A DNA stretch of 64,000 bases from Mesorhizobium sp. Lineage in GTDB: Bacteria; Pseudomonadota; Alphaproteobacteria; Rhizobiales; Rhizobiaceae. The notes beneath the pieces were generated by a model, which ran no database searches, was not told the origin of the DNA, and was given only the letters and a program-made list of their open reading frames with translations. The DNA is taken from assembly GCA_004963905.1 (NCBI GenBank), contig SUGL01000001.1, positions 62,001 through 126,000 on the forward strand, in the 5' to 3' direction. The number at the start of each line of letters is the position of its first letter. Within the stretch, counting starts at the first letter, position 1. Position numbers and translations under genes: made by a program. Shown one piece after another: positions 23,018 through 31,564 of the stretch.

Positions 23018-24126
23018 TGATGGCAGCAGCAATCGCCAGTCCCAGCGTCTCGATCCAGGACCTGTCGCTCAATTTCGGCGTCATGTCGGTGCTGAAGACC
23101 CTCAACTTGGACGTCGCCGAGGGCGAGTTCATCGTGCTGCTCGGGCCGTCGGGCTGCGGCAAGTCGACCTTGCTCAACTGCATAGCCGGCCTGCTCGACA
23201 TTTCCGAAGGCCGCATCTTCATCAAGGGCAAGAACGTCACCTGGGAAGAGCCGAAGGACCGCGGCATCGGCATGGTGTTCCAGTCCTACGCGCTCTATCC
23301 GCAGATGACGGTGGAGAAGAACCTGTCCTTCGGCCTGCGCGTGGCCGGTGTGCCGAAGGAGGAGATCGCCAAGCGCATCGCGCGCGCGGCCGAGATCCTG
23401 CAGATCGAACCGCTTCTGCAGCGCAAGCCCTCGGCGCTTTCCGGCGGCCAGCGCCAGCGCGTGGCGATCGGGCGGGCGCTGGTGCGCGACGTCGACGTCT
23501 TCCTGTTCGACGAGCCGCTCTCCAACCTCGACGCCAAGCTGCGCTCGGAGCTGCGCGTCGAGATCAAGCTTCTGCATCGCAGGCTGCAGAACACGATGAT
23601 CTACGTCACCCACGACCAGATCGAGGCGATGACGCTGGCCGACCGCATCGCGGTGATGAAGGGCGGGGTGATCCAGCAGCTCGACGCGCCGCAGACGATC
23701 TACAACCGTCCGGTCAACCGCTTCGTCGCCGGTTTTCTCGGCTCGCCGGCGATGAATTTCCTGAAAGGGGAGTTGCAGGCGGGCGATGCTCCCCTGTTCA
23801 AGGCCGATGGTGTTTCCGTGCCGCTCGGCCGCTATCAGTTCGATGGCGACAACGGCCGTGCCGGCAAGCCCTGCGTGTTCGGCATCCGGCCCGAGCACAT
23901 TGCCCTGGGCGACGTGGCCAAGGCGATGCCCTTCACTGCCGAGTCGACCGTCGAGATCGTCGATCCTATGGGCTCCGACACGCTGGTGTGGACCAAGCTC
24001 GGTGGCCAAATCCTTTCCTTCCGCGTCGAAGCGGACAAGACGCTGCGCAACGGCGATGCGATCCGCATCGGCTTCGATCCGGCGCGCGCTTCGCTGTTCG
24101 ACGCCGAGACCGACGGCCGCCTTTAA
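23014..24126 (+). CDS. Sugar ABC transporter ATP-binding protein (MalK/UgpC-like)
   Basis: 370-residue ATPase energising the CUT1 importer. Walker A is GPSGCGKSTL, the Q-loop lies in MVFQSYALYPQMTVEKN, signature LSGGQRQRVAIGRAL, Walker B VFLFDEPLSNLD, and the switch His is in YVTHDQIEAMTLADRI. The C-terminal TOBE/regulatory domain has FGIRPEHIALGD. Three ATGs in a row (23014, 23017, 23020) can each serve as start; the first overlaps the permease stop. Confidence 0.95.
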   Translation: MMMAAAIASPSVSIQDLSLNFGVMSVLKTLNLDVAEGEFIVLLGPSGCGKSTLLNCIAGLLDISEGRIFIKGKNVTWEEPKDRGIGMVFQSYALYPQMTVEKNLSFGLRVAGVPKEEIAKRIARAAEILQIEPLLQRKPSALSGGQRQRVAIGRALVRDVDVFLFDEPLSNLDAKLRSELRVEIKLLHRRLQNTMIYVTHDQIEAMTLADRIAVMKGGVIQQLDAPQTIYNRPVNRFVAGFLGSPAMNFLKGELQAGDAPLFKADGVSVPLGRYQFDGDNGRAGKPCVFGIRPEHIALGDVAKAMPFTAESTVEIVDPMGSDTLVWTKLGGQILSFRVEADKTLRNGDAIRIGFDPARASLFDAETDGRL

Positions 24127-24164
24127 CCCGAAAAATCATCCCCCAAGCAGAACGGACAGGACAG

Positions 24165-24911
24165 ATGAACTGGTCATTCCAACTCTACAGCGCCCGAAAT
24201 TTCCAACCATGGGACGGCGTGCTGAAGATGCTCGGCGAGCTCGGCTACAAAGAAGTCGAAGGCTTCGGCGGCGTTTATGACGATCCCAAGGCTTTCCGCG
24301 CCGAGCTCGACAAGAACGGGCTCGCCATGCCGACCGGGCATTTCTCGATCGATGCGCTGGAAAAGGACTTCGATGGCGTGCGCAGAACAGCCGATGCGCT
24401 CGGCATCTCGCTCTTGATCTGCCCCTATCTCATGCCCGATGCGCGGCCCGGCGATACCGCCGGCTGGCGCGGCTTTGGCGAGCGTCTGGCCAAGGTCGGC
24501 GAGACCGCGAAGAAAGGCGGCTACGGCTTTGCCTGGCACAACCACGATTTCGAGTTCAAGGCGCTCGCCGACGGTTCGGTGCCGCAGGACCATATCTTGT
24601 CCGCAGCGCCCGATATCGGCTGGGAGATGGACGTCGCCTGGGTGGTGCGCGGCGGCGCCGATCCGCTGCCCTGGATCGAGAGGCACGGCAGTCGCATCAA
24701 TGCAGTCCACGTCAAGGACATGGCCAAGCCCGGCGAGGGGCTCGACGAGGACGGCTGGTCGGATGTCGGCCACGGCACTATCGACTGGCCCGGCCTGATC
24801 AAGACGTTGCGCGCCAGAAGCGCGGCGAAGTATTTCGTCATGGAGCAGGACAACCCCAACGACATCGAGCGCTTCGCCCGTCGCTCGATCGAATCCGTCA
24901 AGAACTACTAG
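24165..24911 (+). CDS. Sugar phosphate isomerase/epimerase-like TIM-barrel protein
   Basis: 248-residue AP_endonuc_2-type TIM barrel (xylose isomerase-like, IolE/IolI group), usually a metal-dependent isomerase, epimerase or dehydratase acting on sugars or inositol intermediates. It begins MNWSFQLYSARNFQPWDGVL; GYKEVEGFGG, WHNHDFEF (metal-binding His/Asp/Glu) and HVKDMAKPG...DVGHGTIDW are the family's metal sites. ATG at 24165 follows GGACAGGACAG. It is paired with a Gfo/Idh/MocA oxidoreductase 11 bp downstream. This pairing is typical of inositol and 3-keto-sugar pathways, so a role after oxidation of the imported sugar is inferred. Confidence 0.82.
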   Translation: MNWSFQLYSARNFQPWDGVLKMLGELGYKEVEGFGGVYDDPKAFRAELDKNGLAMPTGHFSIDALEKDFDGVRRTADALGISLLICPYLMPDARPGDTAGWRGFGERLAKVGETAKKGGYGFAWHNHDFEFKALADGSVPQDHILSAAPDIGWEMDVAWVVRGGADPLPWIERHGSRINAVHVKDMAKPGEGLDEDGWSDVGHGTIDWPGLIKTLRARSAAKYFVMEQDNPNDIERFARRSIESVKNY

Positions 24912-24922
24912 GACATACCATC

Positions 24923-26065
24923 ATGGCAAACAAACTTGGCGTAGGCGTCATCGGCTGCGGCAACATCTCGAAGGCGTATTTCTCGCTGGCGCCGCTGTTT
25001 CGCGGCATCAAGATGCGCGCCTGCGCGGATATCAACATGGACGCGGCGAAGATGCGGGCGAAGGAGTTCAAGCTCCGCGCCGAGACGGTCAACGACCTTC
25101 TCAAGGACGACGAGATCGACATCGTCGTCAACCTCACCGTTCCGGCCGTGCATTATGAAGTGTCGAAGGCGGTGCTCGAGGCCGGCAAGCACGTCTATTC
25201 GGAAAAGCCCTTCGTGCTGTCGATCGAGGAAGGGCTCGACCTCAAGAAACGGGCCGAGAAGAAGGGGCTGCGCATCGGTTCGGCGCCGGACACGTTCTTC
25301 GGCGGCGCGCATCAGCTGGCGCGCGAGCTGATCGACAGCGGCAAGCTCGGCAGGATCACCAGCGGCACCTGCCATGTGATGGGCCACGGCATGGAGCACT
25401 GGCATCCCAATCCGGATTTCTTCTTCCAGCCGGGTGCCGGCCCGGTGCTCGATATCGGTCCGTACTACGTCACCAACCTGATCCAGCTGATCGGACCGGT
25501 GAAGCAGGTTGCGGCCTTCGCGGCGACGCCGGCCAAGGAGCGAACGATCAGCTCAAAGCCCCGTGCGGGTGAAAAAATCCCGGTCAACACGCCGACCACC
25601 ATCCACGCGCTGCTCGAATTCGCGAACGGCGCCGTGGTGACGCTGAACACCAGCTGGGACGTCTGGAGCCACGGCCACGCGCCGATGGAACTCTATGGCG
25701 AGGCGGGCACCGTCTTCGTGCCGGATCCGAACTTCTTCGGCGGCGAGGTTCGCTTCACCGATGCGACCAAGCCGGTGAAGAAGCTGCCCAAGTGGGATCA
25801 TCCGTTCGGCGTGCCCAACGAGATGCACAGCCAGGGCATGATGGCCAACTATCGCACCGCAGGCCTTGCCGACATGGCGATCGCCATCGCCGAAGGGCGG
25901 CCGCATCGCTGCTCGATGGAGCTGGCGCTGCACGCCGTCGATGTCATGACCGGCATCCTGCGCTCCGGCGAAAGCGGCAAGTTCGTCACCATGCAGACGA
26001 CTTGCGAGCGACCGGCAGCGCTCGGCATCAAGGAGGCCAAGGCGCTGCTGGCGAAGAAAAAGTAG
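24923..26065 (+). CDS. Gfo/Idh/MocA-family oxidoreductase
   Basis: 380-residue NAD(P)-dependent sugar/cyclitol dehydrogenase. Rossmann motif VGVIGCGNISKAYFS opens the protein. The catalytic EKP motif lies in HVYSEKPFVLS, followed by the C-terminal substrate domain with GPVLDIGPYYVTNLIQLIGP. The D and H of DIGPYY with nearby His residues serve the active site. It follows the TIM-barrel gene by 11 bp with AGGA before the ATG. Substrate is unknown; family members oxidise inositols, glucosides or glucose-6-phosphate. Confidence 0.88.
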   Translation: MANKLGVGVIGCGNISKAYFSLAPLFRGIKMRACADINMDAAKMRAKEFKLRAETVNDLLKDDEIDIVVNLTVPAVHYEVSKAVLEAGKHVYSEKPFVLSIEEGLDLKKRAEKKGLRIGSAPDTFFGGAHQLARELIDSGKLGRITSGTCHVMGHGMEHWHPNPDFFFQPGAGPVLDIGPYYVTNLIQLIGPVKQVAAFAATPAKERTISSKPRAGEKIPVNTPTTIHALLEFANGAVVTLNTSWDVWSHGHAPMELYGEAGTVFVPDPNFFGGEVRFTDATKPVKKLPKWDHPFGVPNEMHSQGMMANYRTAGLADMAIAIAEGRPHRCSMELALHAVDVMTGILRSGESGKFVTMQTTCERPAALGIKEAKALLAKKK

Positions 26066-26072
26066 GTGGCGA

Positions 26073-26101
26073 CCCCTCTCCCCGTTTCGGCGGGGAGAGG
26101 G
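26073..26101. terminator. Hairpin after the oxidoreductase gene
   Basis: CCCCTCTCCCCG and CGGGGAGAGGG form a strong 10-11 bp stem eight bases after the stop codon. No U-run follows, so it may be an attenuating or RNA-protecting hairpin. It resembles part of the element at 4329-4475. Confidence 0.45.
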
Positions 26102-26145
26102 TAAGGATGGAGGGCAAGCATCGATTCAAATTCACACCAGAGCCG

Positions 26146-26194
26146 GAGCATGATGTCGTCCGAAAACCGCTCCACACTTTTCGGCATCATGCTC
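26146..26194. repeat. Palindromic repeat, family B, copy 1
   Basis: GAGCATGATG and CATCATGCTC are exact complementary ends; an inner CCGAAAA/TTTTCGG pair flanks CCGCTCCACAC. A similar element with GCATGTC/GACATGC ends is at 62413-62457. Confidence 0.75.
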
Positions 26195-26236
26195 TAGCGG
26201 CGATCCCCGCGCCGCTTCGATCCCGAGGATTTCCCC

Positions 26237-27283
26237 ATGCCCTATGTCGCCGCCGAGAACCGCTACGAGAAAATGATCTACAACCGTTGCGGACGGTCCG
26301 GCCTCAAGCTGCCGGCCATCTCGCTCGGGCTGTGGCACAATTTCGGCAACGACACGCCGCACAGGACCAAGCAGGCGATCGTGCGCAAGGCCTTCGACCT
26401 CGGCATCACGCATTTCGACCTCGCCAACAATTACGGCCCGCCACCCGGCTCGGCCGAGACCGCGTTCGGCGAGATCCTGCGCAGCGATTTCGCCGCCTAT
26501 CGCGACGAGCTGATCATCTCGACCAAGGCGGGCTACGGGATGTGGGACGGTCCCTACGGTGAATGGGGCAGCCGCAAATATATGCTGGCGAGCCTCGACC
26601 AGAGCCTGAAGCGGATGGGGCTCGACTATGTCGACATCTTCTATTCCCATCGCTTCGATCCCGAGACGCCGCTGGAAGAGACGATGAGCGCGCTCGACCA
26701 TGCGGTGCGCTCGGGCAAGGCGCTCTATGCCGGCATCTCCTCCTACAATTCGCAGCGCACGCGCGAGGCGGCCGACATTCTGCGCCAGCTCGGCACCCCT
26801 TGCCTCATCCACCAGCCGAGCTATTCGATGCTCAACCGCTGGGTCGAGGAGGACGGGCTGCTCGACACGCTGGAGGGGCTGGGCATCGGCTCGATCGTGT
26901 TCTCGCCGCTGGCGCAAGGCATGCTGACCGACAAATATCTCGGCGGCATTCCCGGGGGCAGCCGTGCATCCCAGGGCAAGTCGCTGAGGCCCGCCTTCAT
27001 CAACGACCAGTCGATCGCCAACATCAAGGCGCTCAACGCCATCGCCGGCCGGCGCGGGCAGACGCTGGCGCAGATGGCGTTGGCCTGGGTGCTGCGCAAA
27101 GGCAGGGTGACGACGGCGCTGATCGGCGCCAGCCGGCCGGAGCAGGTCGAGGATTGCGTCGGCGCGCTCAACACGCTCGAGTTCAGCGATGCCGAGCTCG
27201 CCGAGATCGACACTTACGCCCGCGAGGCCGACATCAACCTGTGGGCGGCTTCCGCCGAGCGCAAGGGGCCGCCGCGCAAGTAG
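26237..27283 (+). CDS. Aldo/keto reductase (YghZ / L-glyceraldehyde 3-phosphate reductase-like)
   Basis: 348-residue NADPH-dependent aldo/keto reductase. The N-terminal MPYVAAENRYEKMIYNRCG, LGLWHNFGNDTP and FDLANNYGPPPGSAE (catalytic Asp and Tyr) are typical of the YghZ/Gpr subgroup, with STKAGYGMWDGPYGEWGSRK (Lys) and FYSHRFDPETPLEET (His). SPLAQGMLTDKYL and the C-terminal cofactor segment GASRPEQVED are also present. These enzymes reduce small aldehydes such as methylglyoxal or L-glyceraldehyde 3-phosphate. It ends the sugar operon but is separated by two hairpin repeats, so it may have its own expression level. Confidence 0.88.
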   Translation: MPYVAAENRYEKMIYNRCGRSGLKLPAISLGLWHNFGNDTPHRTKQAIVRKAFDLGITHFDLANNYGPPPGSAETAFGEILRSDFAAYRDELIISTKAGYGMWDGPYGEWGSRKYMLASLDQSLKRMGLDYVDIFYSHRFDPETPLEETMSALDHAVRSGKALYAGISSYNSQRTREAADILRQLGTPCLIHQPSYSMLNRWVEEDGLLDTLEGLGIGSIVFSPLAQGMLTDKYLGGIPGGSRASQGKSLRPAFINDQSIANIKALNAIAGRRGQTLAQMALAWVLRKGRVTTALIGASRPEQVEDCVGALNTLEFSDAELAEIDTYAREADINLWAASAERKGPPRK

Positions 27284-27401
27284 TGGCCGCGCCAGGCAAG
27301 TCAACCGCGGAAACAGTGGCAAAAATGCGCGTTCGTCGCTATCTCATGAGCGGAGAGCGTTTCATGCGCGCAATCGGCACGCGAAACGACGCGACGACCG
27401 G

Positions 27402-27815
27402 ATGGACAAGATGACGGCAAGGGATGCGCTGACCAAGAACCAGCTGTGCGTGCTCGAGAAGCTCGAGGCCGCCAGCGGGCCGCTCAGCGCCTATATGCTG
27501 CTCGACCAGCTGCGCGAGCGCGGCTTCCGGGCGCCGCTGCAGGTCTATCGCGCTTTAGACACGCTGGTGAAGTCAGGCTTCGTGCACCGGCTCGAAAGCC
27601 TCAACTCCTTCGTCGCTTGCGCCGAGCCGCACGACCACAGCCACTCGATGACGGCCTTCGCGATCTGCGACAGCTGCGGCCAGGTGACCGAGATGTCCGA
27701 CCATGATGTCGATCATCGCTTGGACGAGTGGGTGCGCTCGACAGGCTTTGCCGCCAAGAAGGCGGTGATCGAGTTTCGCGGCGTGTGCGCCAAGTGCCGG
27801 GCTGAAGCGGCGTAA
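27402..27815 (+). CDS. zur: Fur-family zinc uptake regulator Zur
   Basis: 137-residue metal-responsive repressor (134 if ATG at 27411 is used). The DNA-binding part reads GPLSAYMLLDQLRERGFRAP with VYRALDTLVKSGFVHRLESL. Metal sites include the HDHSHSM run and two CxxC pairs, CDSCGQVTE and CAKCRAEA, which bind structural zinc. RLESLNSFVAC is typical of rhizobial Zur rather than Fur, Mur or Irr. No zinc transporter lies nearby in this window, so Zur must act on distant genes. Neither start has a strong ribosome site. Confidence 0.85.
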   Translation: MDKMTARDALTKNQLCVLEKLEAASGPLSAYMLLDQLRERGFRAPLQVYRALDTLVKSGFVHRLESLNSFVACAEPHDHSHSMTAFAICDSCGQVTEMSDHDVDHRLDEWVRSTGFAAKKAVIEFRGVCAKCRAEAA

Positions 27816-27827
27816 GGCCTTCACTTC

Positions 27828-28041
27828 GTCATACTAGGGCGGAGCAGGAGCGAAGCTCCGTCGCGAAGACCCTAGTATCCATGCCGTGACATACACGCGC
27901 CGCCACGGCGCAGGATCCGGATCGAAGAGCGGCGTGCCTTGCGAGGCTATCCGCAACTGCCGCGTTTTACGGCCTGCGTCACGGCATGGATCCTCGGGTC
28001 TTCGCCGCGTCGCTTCGCTCCTTGCTCCGCCCGTGGATGAC
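27828..28041. repeat. Rhizobial palindromic repeat, family C, copy 3
   Basis: The left arm GTCATACTAGGGCGGAGC...GACCCTAGTATCCATGCCGT and right arm ACGGCATGGATCCTCGGGTC...GCTCCGCCCGTGGATGAC are related complements around a longer centre (about 90 bp) that differs from the other copies. It sits between convergent zur and polA. Confidence 0.82.
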
Positions 28042-28058
28042 GAACGAACGTCAGGCGC

Positions 28059-31025
28059 TCAGTGCGCCTCGTCCCAATTATCCGCGGCGCGCGCGTCGAC
28101 ATGCAGCGGCACCGACATCGAGACCGCCGGCATCGGCGCGTTCTCCATCACCCGGCGCACCACGGGGATCGTCGCCTCGACTTCCGCGTCCACCGTCTCG
28201 AAGATCAGCTCGTCATGCACTTGCAAGAGCATGCGGGCGGAGAGCTTCGCCTTGTCCAGCGCTTCCTCCATATGCACCATGGCGCGGCGAATGATGTCGG
28301 CGGCCGTGCCCTGCAGCCTGGCGTTGATCGAGGCGCGTTCGTTGAAGGCGCGGACCGACGGGTTGGAGGACCTTATCTCCGGATAGTGGATGCGGCGGCC
28401 GAAGATGGTTTCGACGAAGCCGTATTCGCGGGCATAGGCCTTGGTTTCCTCGATATAGTCGCGGATGCCCGGGAAGCGCTCGAAATAGCGCTTGATGTAG
28501 GCGCTGGCCTCCTCGCGCGGGATCGACAGCTGGTTGGCGAGGCCGAAGGCCGAGATGCCATAGATGATGCCGAAATTGATCGCCTTGGCACGCCGGCGCA
28601 CTTCCGAAGGCATGCCCTCGACCGGCACGTTGAACATCTCCGACGCGGTGATGGCATGGATGTCGGCGCCGTCGGCGAAGGCCTGCTTGAGCTGCGGGAT
28701 CTCGGCGACATGGGCCAGCACGCGCAATTCGATCTGGCTGTAGTCGGCCGAGACCAGCTTGTGGCCCTTCTCGGCGATGAAGGCAGTCCTGATCTTGCGG
28801 CCTTCCGCAGTGCGCACCGGGATGTTCTGCAGATTGGGATCGGAGGAAGACAGGCGTCCTGTCGTGGTCGCCGCCAGCGCATATGAGGTGTGGACGCGAT
28901 TGGTACCGGGATTGATGAAGCCCGGCAGCGCATCGGTATAGGTCGATTTCAATTTGGTGAGCTGGCGCCAGTCGACGATCTTGCGCGGCAGCTCATGGCC
29001 TTCGGCGGCAAGGTCTTCCAGAAGCTGCGCCGAGGTCGACCACTGACCGGTCTTGGTCTTGGAGCCGCCGGGCAGGCCCATCTTGCCGAACAATATGTCG
29101 CCGAGCTGTTTCGGCGAGCCGATGTTGATGCGCTCGCCGACGATCCCATAGATCTCCTCCTCGACGCGGGCGGCACCCTGCGCCAGCTCGCCCGACAGCC
29201 TGGACAGGATCTGCCGGTCGACCGAGATGCCGCGCTGCTCCATGCGGGCGAGCACGGGCACCAGCGGCCGCTCCAGCCGTTCATAGACGGAGACGAGGCC
29301 CTTGGCGGCGAGCCGTGGCTTCAGCAACTGCCAGAGCCGCAGCGCCAGATCGGCCTGCTCGCCGGCATAGGCGGTGGCCCGGCCGATGTCGACCTGGCCG
29401 AAGCCGACGGCGTTCTTTCCCGAGCCGGCAAGCTCTTTCTTCGAGGCCGGTGCATGGCCGAGCCACTTCTCCGACAGCGAGGCGAGGTCGTGGCCGCCGG
29501 AGGTGCCGGCATCGAGCACATAGGAGACCAGCATGGTGTCGTCGAACGGCCCAACCTCGATGCCGTGCCGGCTCATCACGACGATGTCGTATTTCATGTC
29601 CTGCACGATCTTGAGGACCGACCTGTCCTCCAGCAGCGGCTTGAGCAGCGCCAGCGCTTCTCGGACCGGGATCTGGTCCGCCAGCAGGCCGCCGCCGAGC
29701 AGGTCGCCACTGCCGTTCATGTGGGCGATCGGCACATAGACGGCGCGGCCCGGCGCAACCGCCATGGAAAGGCCGATCAGCTCGGCCTGCATCGGGTCGG
29801 ACGAGGTGGTCTCGGCGTCGAAGGCCAGAATGCCGGCTTCCTTCACCTCGGCGATCCAGGATTTGAGCGTGGCCGTATCGCGAATGGCCGTATAGGCGGA
29901 AGGGTCGATCTTGCGCGCCGTCGCCTGTTCCAGCCGCAGCGCTGAGAGCAGGGAAGGGGTGTCGCCCTGCGGCGGAGCGTCTTCCGCCCTTACTGGCGCG
30001 GCAGGCTTCGCGGCGCCGTTCGGCATCGCTATGGCCGGCCTTGGGGCCACCGGCGCGCCGGCGCCGACATCGGGGCCGTGCGCGGTATCGGCGCGCTCGA
30101 TGGTGACGGGCGCCGCCTGCACGTCGCCGATATCGGTTCCGGTTGCTTCCGCGACGCGGCGGGTCAGCGTGGTGAATTCCATGGTCTTCAGGAAGCCGAT
30201 CAGTTTCGGGCCGTCCGCCGCATGCAGGATGAGATCGTCCAGCCCTTCCTTCAGCGGCACGTCGTTCTTCAGCGTCACCAACTCGCGCGAGATGCGCGCC
30301 TTGTCGGCATTGGCGATGATCGATTCGCGCCGCTTGTCCTGCTTGATCTCGCCGGCGCGGGCCAAAAGCCCATCGAGGTCGCCGAACTGCTCCAGGAGCT
30401 GCGCCGCGGTTTTCGGTCCGATGCCCGGCACGCCCGGCACGTTGTCGATCGAATCGCCGGTCAGCGCCTGCAGGTCGATCATCTTTTCCGGCGGCACGCC
30501 CCATTTTTCGATCACTTCGGGGATGCTGATCCGGCGATCCTTCATGGGATCGTACATACGGACCGTCGGGCCGACGAGCTGCATCAGGTCCTTGTCGGAA
30601 GAGACGATGGTGGTGTCGGCGCCAACTTCACAGGCGAGCCGGCAATAGGTGGCGATGATGTCGTCGGCCTCGAAGCCTTCCATCTCGATGCAGGGCAGGT
30701 TGAAGGCCACCGTCGCCTGGCGGATCAGGCCGAATTGCGGGATGAGGTCTTCCGGCGGCGCCGAGCGGTTGGCCTTGTATTCGGGATAGAGATCGCTGCG
30801 GAAGGTTTTCGAGGAATAGTCGAAGATGACGGCGAAATGCGTCGGCGCAATGCCCACGCTGGTGTTGCGGGCGTCCTGCATCAGCTTCCACACCATGTTG
30901 CAGAAGCCGAGCACGGCACTGGTCGGCAGGCCGTCGGATTTGCGGTTGAGCGGCGGCAGCGCGTGGTAGGCGCGGAAAATGTAGCCGGAGCCGTCGACAA
31001 GAAAGAGATGATCGCCTTTTTTCAT
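28059..31025 (-). CDS. polA: DNA polymerase I
   Basis: 988-residue replication and repair polymerase. The 5'-3' exonuclease domain (about 1-290) has FLVDGSGYIFRAYHALPP, EGFEADDIIAT, SSDKDLMQL and the helix-hairpin-helix GVPGIGPKTAAQLL. An Ala/Pro-rich linker follows. The proofreading domain retains the acidic motif FDAETTSSDP. Polymerase motifs A (SADYSQIELRVLAH), B (RRRAKAINFGIIYG) and C (QVHDELIFE) are intact. The start MKKGDHLFLVDG at 31025 is chosen because it begins the domain; 55 in-frame upstream codons are rejected as non-conserved. No good ribosome site is visible. The divergent strand upstream encodes the sRNA candidate. Confidence 0.97.
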   Translation of the reverse strand: MKKGDHLFLVDGSGYIFRAYHALPPLNRKSDGLPTSAVLGFCNMVWKLMQDARNTSVGIAPTHFAVIFDYSSKTFRSDLYPEYKANRSAPPEDLIPQFGLIRQATVAFNLPCIEMEGFEADDIIATYCRLACEVGADTTIVSSDKDLMQLVGPTVRMYDPMKDRRISIPEVIEKWGVPPEKMIDLQALTGDSIDNVPGVPGIGPKTAAQLLEQFGDLDGLLARAGEIKQDKRRESIIANADKARISRELVTLKNDVPLKEGLDDLILHAADGPKLIGFLKTMEFTTLTRRVAEATGTDIGDVQAAPVTIERADTAHGPDVGAGAPVAPRPAIAMPNGAAKPAAPVRAEDAPPQGDTPSLLSALRLEQATARKIDPSAYTAIRDTATLKSWIAEVKEAGILAFDAETTSSDPMQAELIGLSMAVAPGRAVYVPIAHMNGSGDLLGGGLLADQIPVREALALLKPLLEDRSVLKIVQDMKYDIVVMSRHGIEVGPFDDTMLVSYVLDAGTSGGHDLASLSEKWLGHAPASKKELAGSGKNAVGFGQVDIGRATAYAGEQADLALRLWQLLKPRLAAKGLVSVYERLERPLVPVLARMEQRGISVDRQILSRLSGELAQGAARVEEEIYGIVGERINIGSPKQLGDILFGKMGLPGGSKTKTGQWSTSAQLLEDLAAEGHELPRKIVDWRQLTKLKSTYTDALPGFINPGTNRVHTSYALAATTTGRLSSSDPNLQNIPVRTAEGRKIRTAFIAEKGHKLVSADYSQIELRVLAHVAEIPQLKQAFADGADIHAITASEMFNVPVEGMPSEVRRRAKAINFGIIYGISAFGLANQLSIPREEASAYIKRYFERFPGIRDYIEETKAYAREYGFVETIFGRRIHYPEIRSSNPSVRAFNERASINARLQGTAADIIRRAMVHMEEALDKAKLSARMLLQVHDELIFETVDAEVEATIPVVRRVMENAPMPAVSMSVPLHVDARAADNWDEAH

Positions 31026-31304
31026 GCCGGCAGGGATAGCGCGGCGGGGCGTCGCGGTCCATGCCAAAGGCTGCGCAACCCGCGGGTTCCAGCAACGCCC
31101 CTGACAGATACTGTCCGTCAAAGCGCATCGGGCCGACAGGGAATCGGGTGACGCGCCTTCAGCTATGCTTTGATGCATGCCCGGTCCCAAAACCGCCGCG
31201 CATTTCGTGCGACATGCATAAGAATCCGGCCGCTCACGGCTATGTTACAAAAGTGTAATTTTCGTGCCCTTGAATCGCCATGTTCACGGACCCAAATAGC
31301 TGTC
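31026..31304. other. Non-coding region between polA and the sRNA candidate
   Basis: Part of a 539-bp gap (31026-31564). It must hold the leftward polA promoter, which I cannot place with confidence, and the rightward promoter at 31270-31298. No open frame here looks like a gene. Confidence 0.6.
31270..31298 (+). promoter_or_regulatory. Predicted sigma-70 promoter of the polA-linked sRNA
   Basis: TTGAAT (31270-31275), a 17-bp spacer and CAAATA (31293-31298) give a reasonable sigma-70 promoter. A start near 31305 would give an RNA of about 150 nt ending at the terminator at 31453. Confidence 0.5.
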
Positions 31305-31453
31305 ATCGGCAGTTTTCGCCGAAGTCCGGAGTAAGGCCCGTCCCCCGCCTATCCCGGGCAAACTGCGGCAGCCTATCCCCCCTCTCCGGGCTGCCGCAAC
31401 GTTTCGAGTAAAGACCGCCGTGGTTCCCCCTCCACCACGGCGGTTCTTTTTTT
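31305..31453 (+). ncRNA. Small regulatory RNA beside polA, probable alpha-r7 (Smr7C) family
   Basis: About 150 nt with no open frame and three stable hairpins. GCAGTTT/AAACTGC encloses a GCCCG/CGGGC hairpin with a C-rich loop (TCCCCCGCCTATCC). GCGGCAGCC/GGCTGCCGC has the loop TATCCCCCCTCTCCG. The third is the terminator, with the loop TTCCCCCTCCA. Single-stranded C-rich loops are suited to pairing with ribosome-binding sites, as in other alphaproteobacterial trans-acting sRNAs. As I recall, the alpha-r7 family of Sinorhizobium is encoded next to polA and has this size and a Rho-independent end. The sRNA call is fairly secure; the family name rests on position and size. Confidence 0.7.
31414..31453 (+). 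terminator. Rho-independent terminator of the sRNA
   Basis: Perfect 10-bp stem ACCGCCGTGG/CCACGGCGGT followed directly by TCTTTTTTT. It is the strongest intrinsic terminator in the window. It lies 110 bp before the M20 peptidase gene and more than 380 bp from polA, which reads away from it, so it must end a separate short transcript. Confidence 0.92.
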
Positions 31454-31564
31454 GCCCTGCAGCCTGCGTGTTGCCGAAGCCAGAGCCCTTGGTCCAACGA
31501 TCACGGCTTTGCGTTTTCGGCTCGCCCCTTTAGGGTCGGGGCCAGAATCGAAAGGCTCACAGAA

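Noticed and set aside
31026..31190. 55-codon N-terminal extension of DNA polymerase I
   Set aside because: The exonuclease domain starts right after the Met at 31025, and the extension is unlike any PolA N-terminus.
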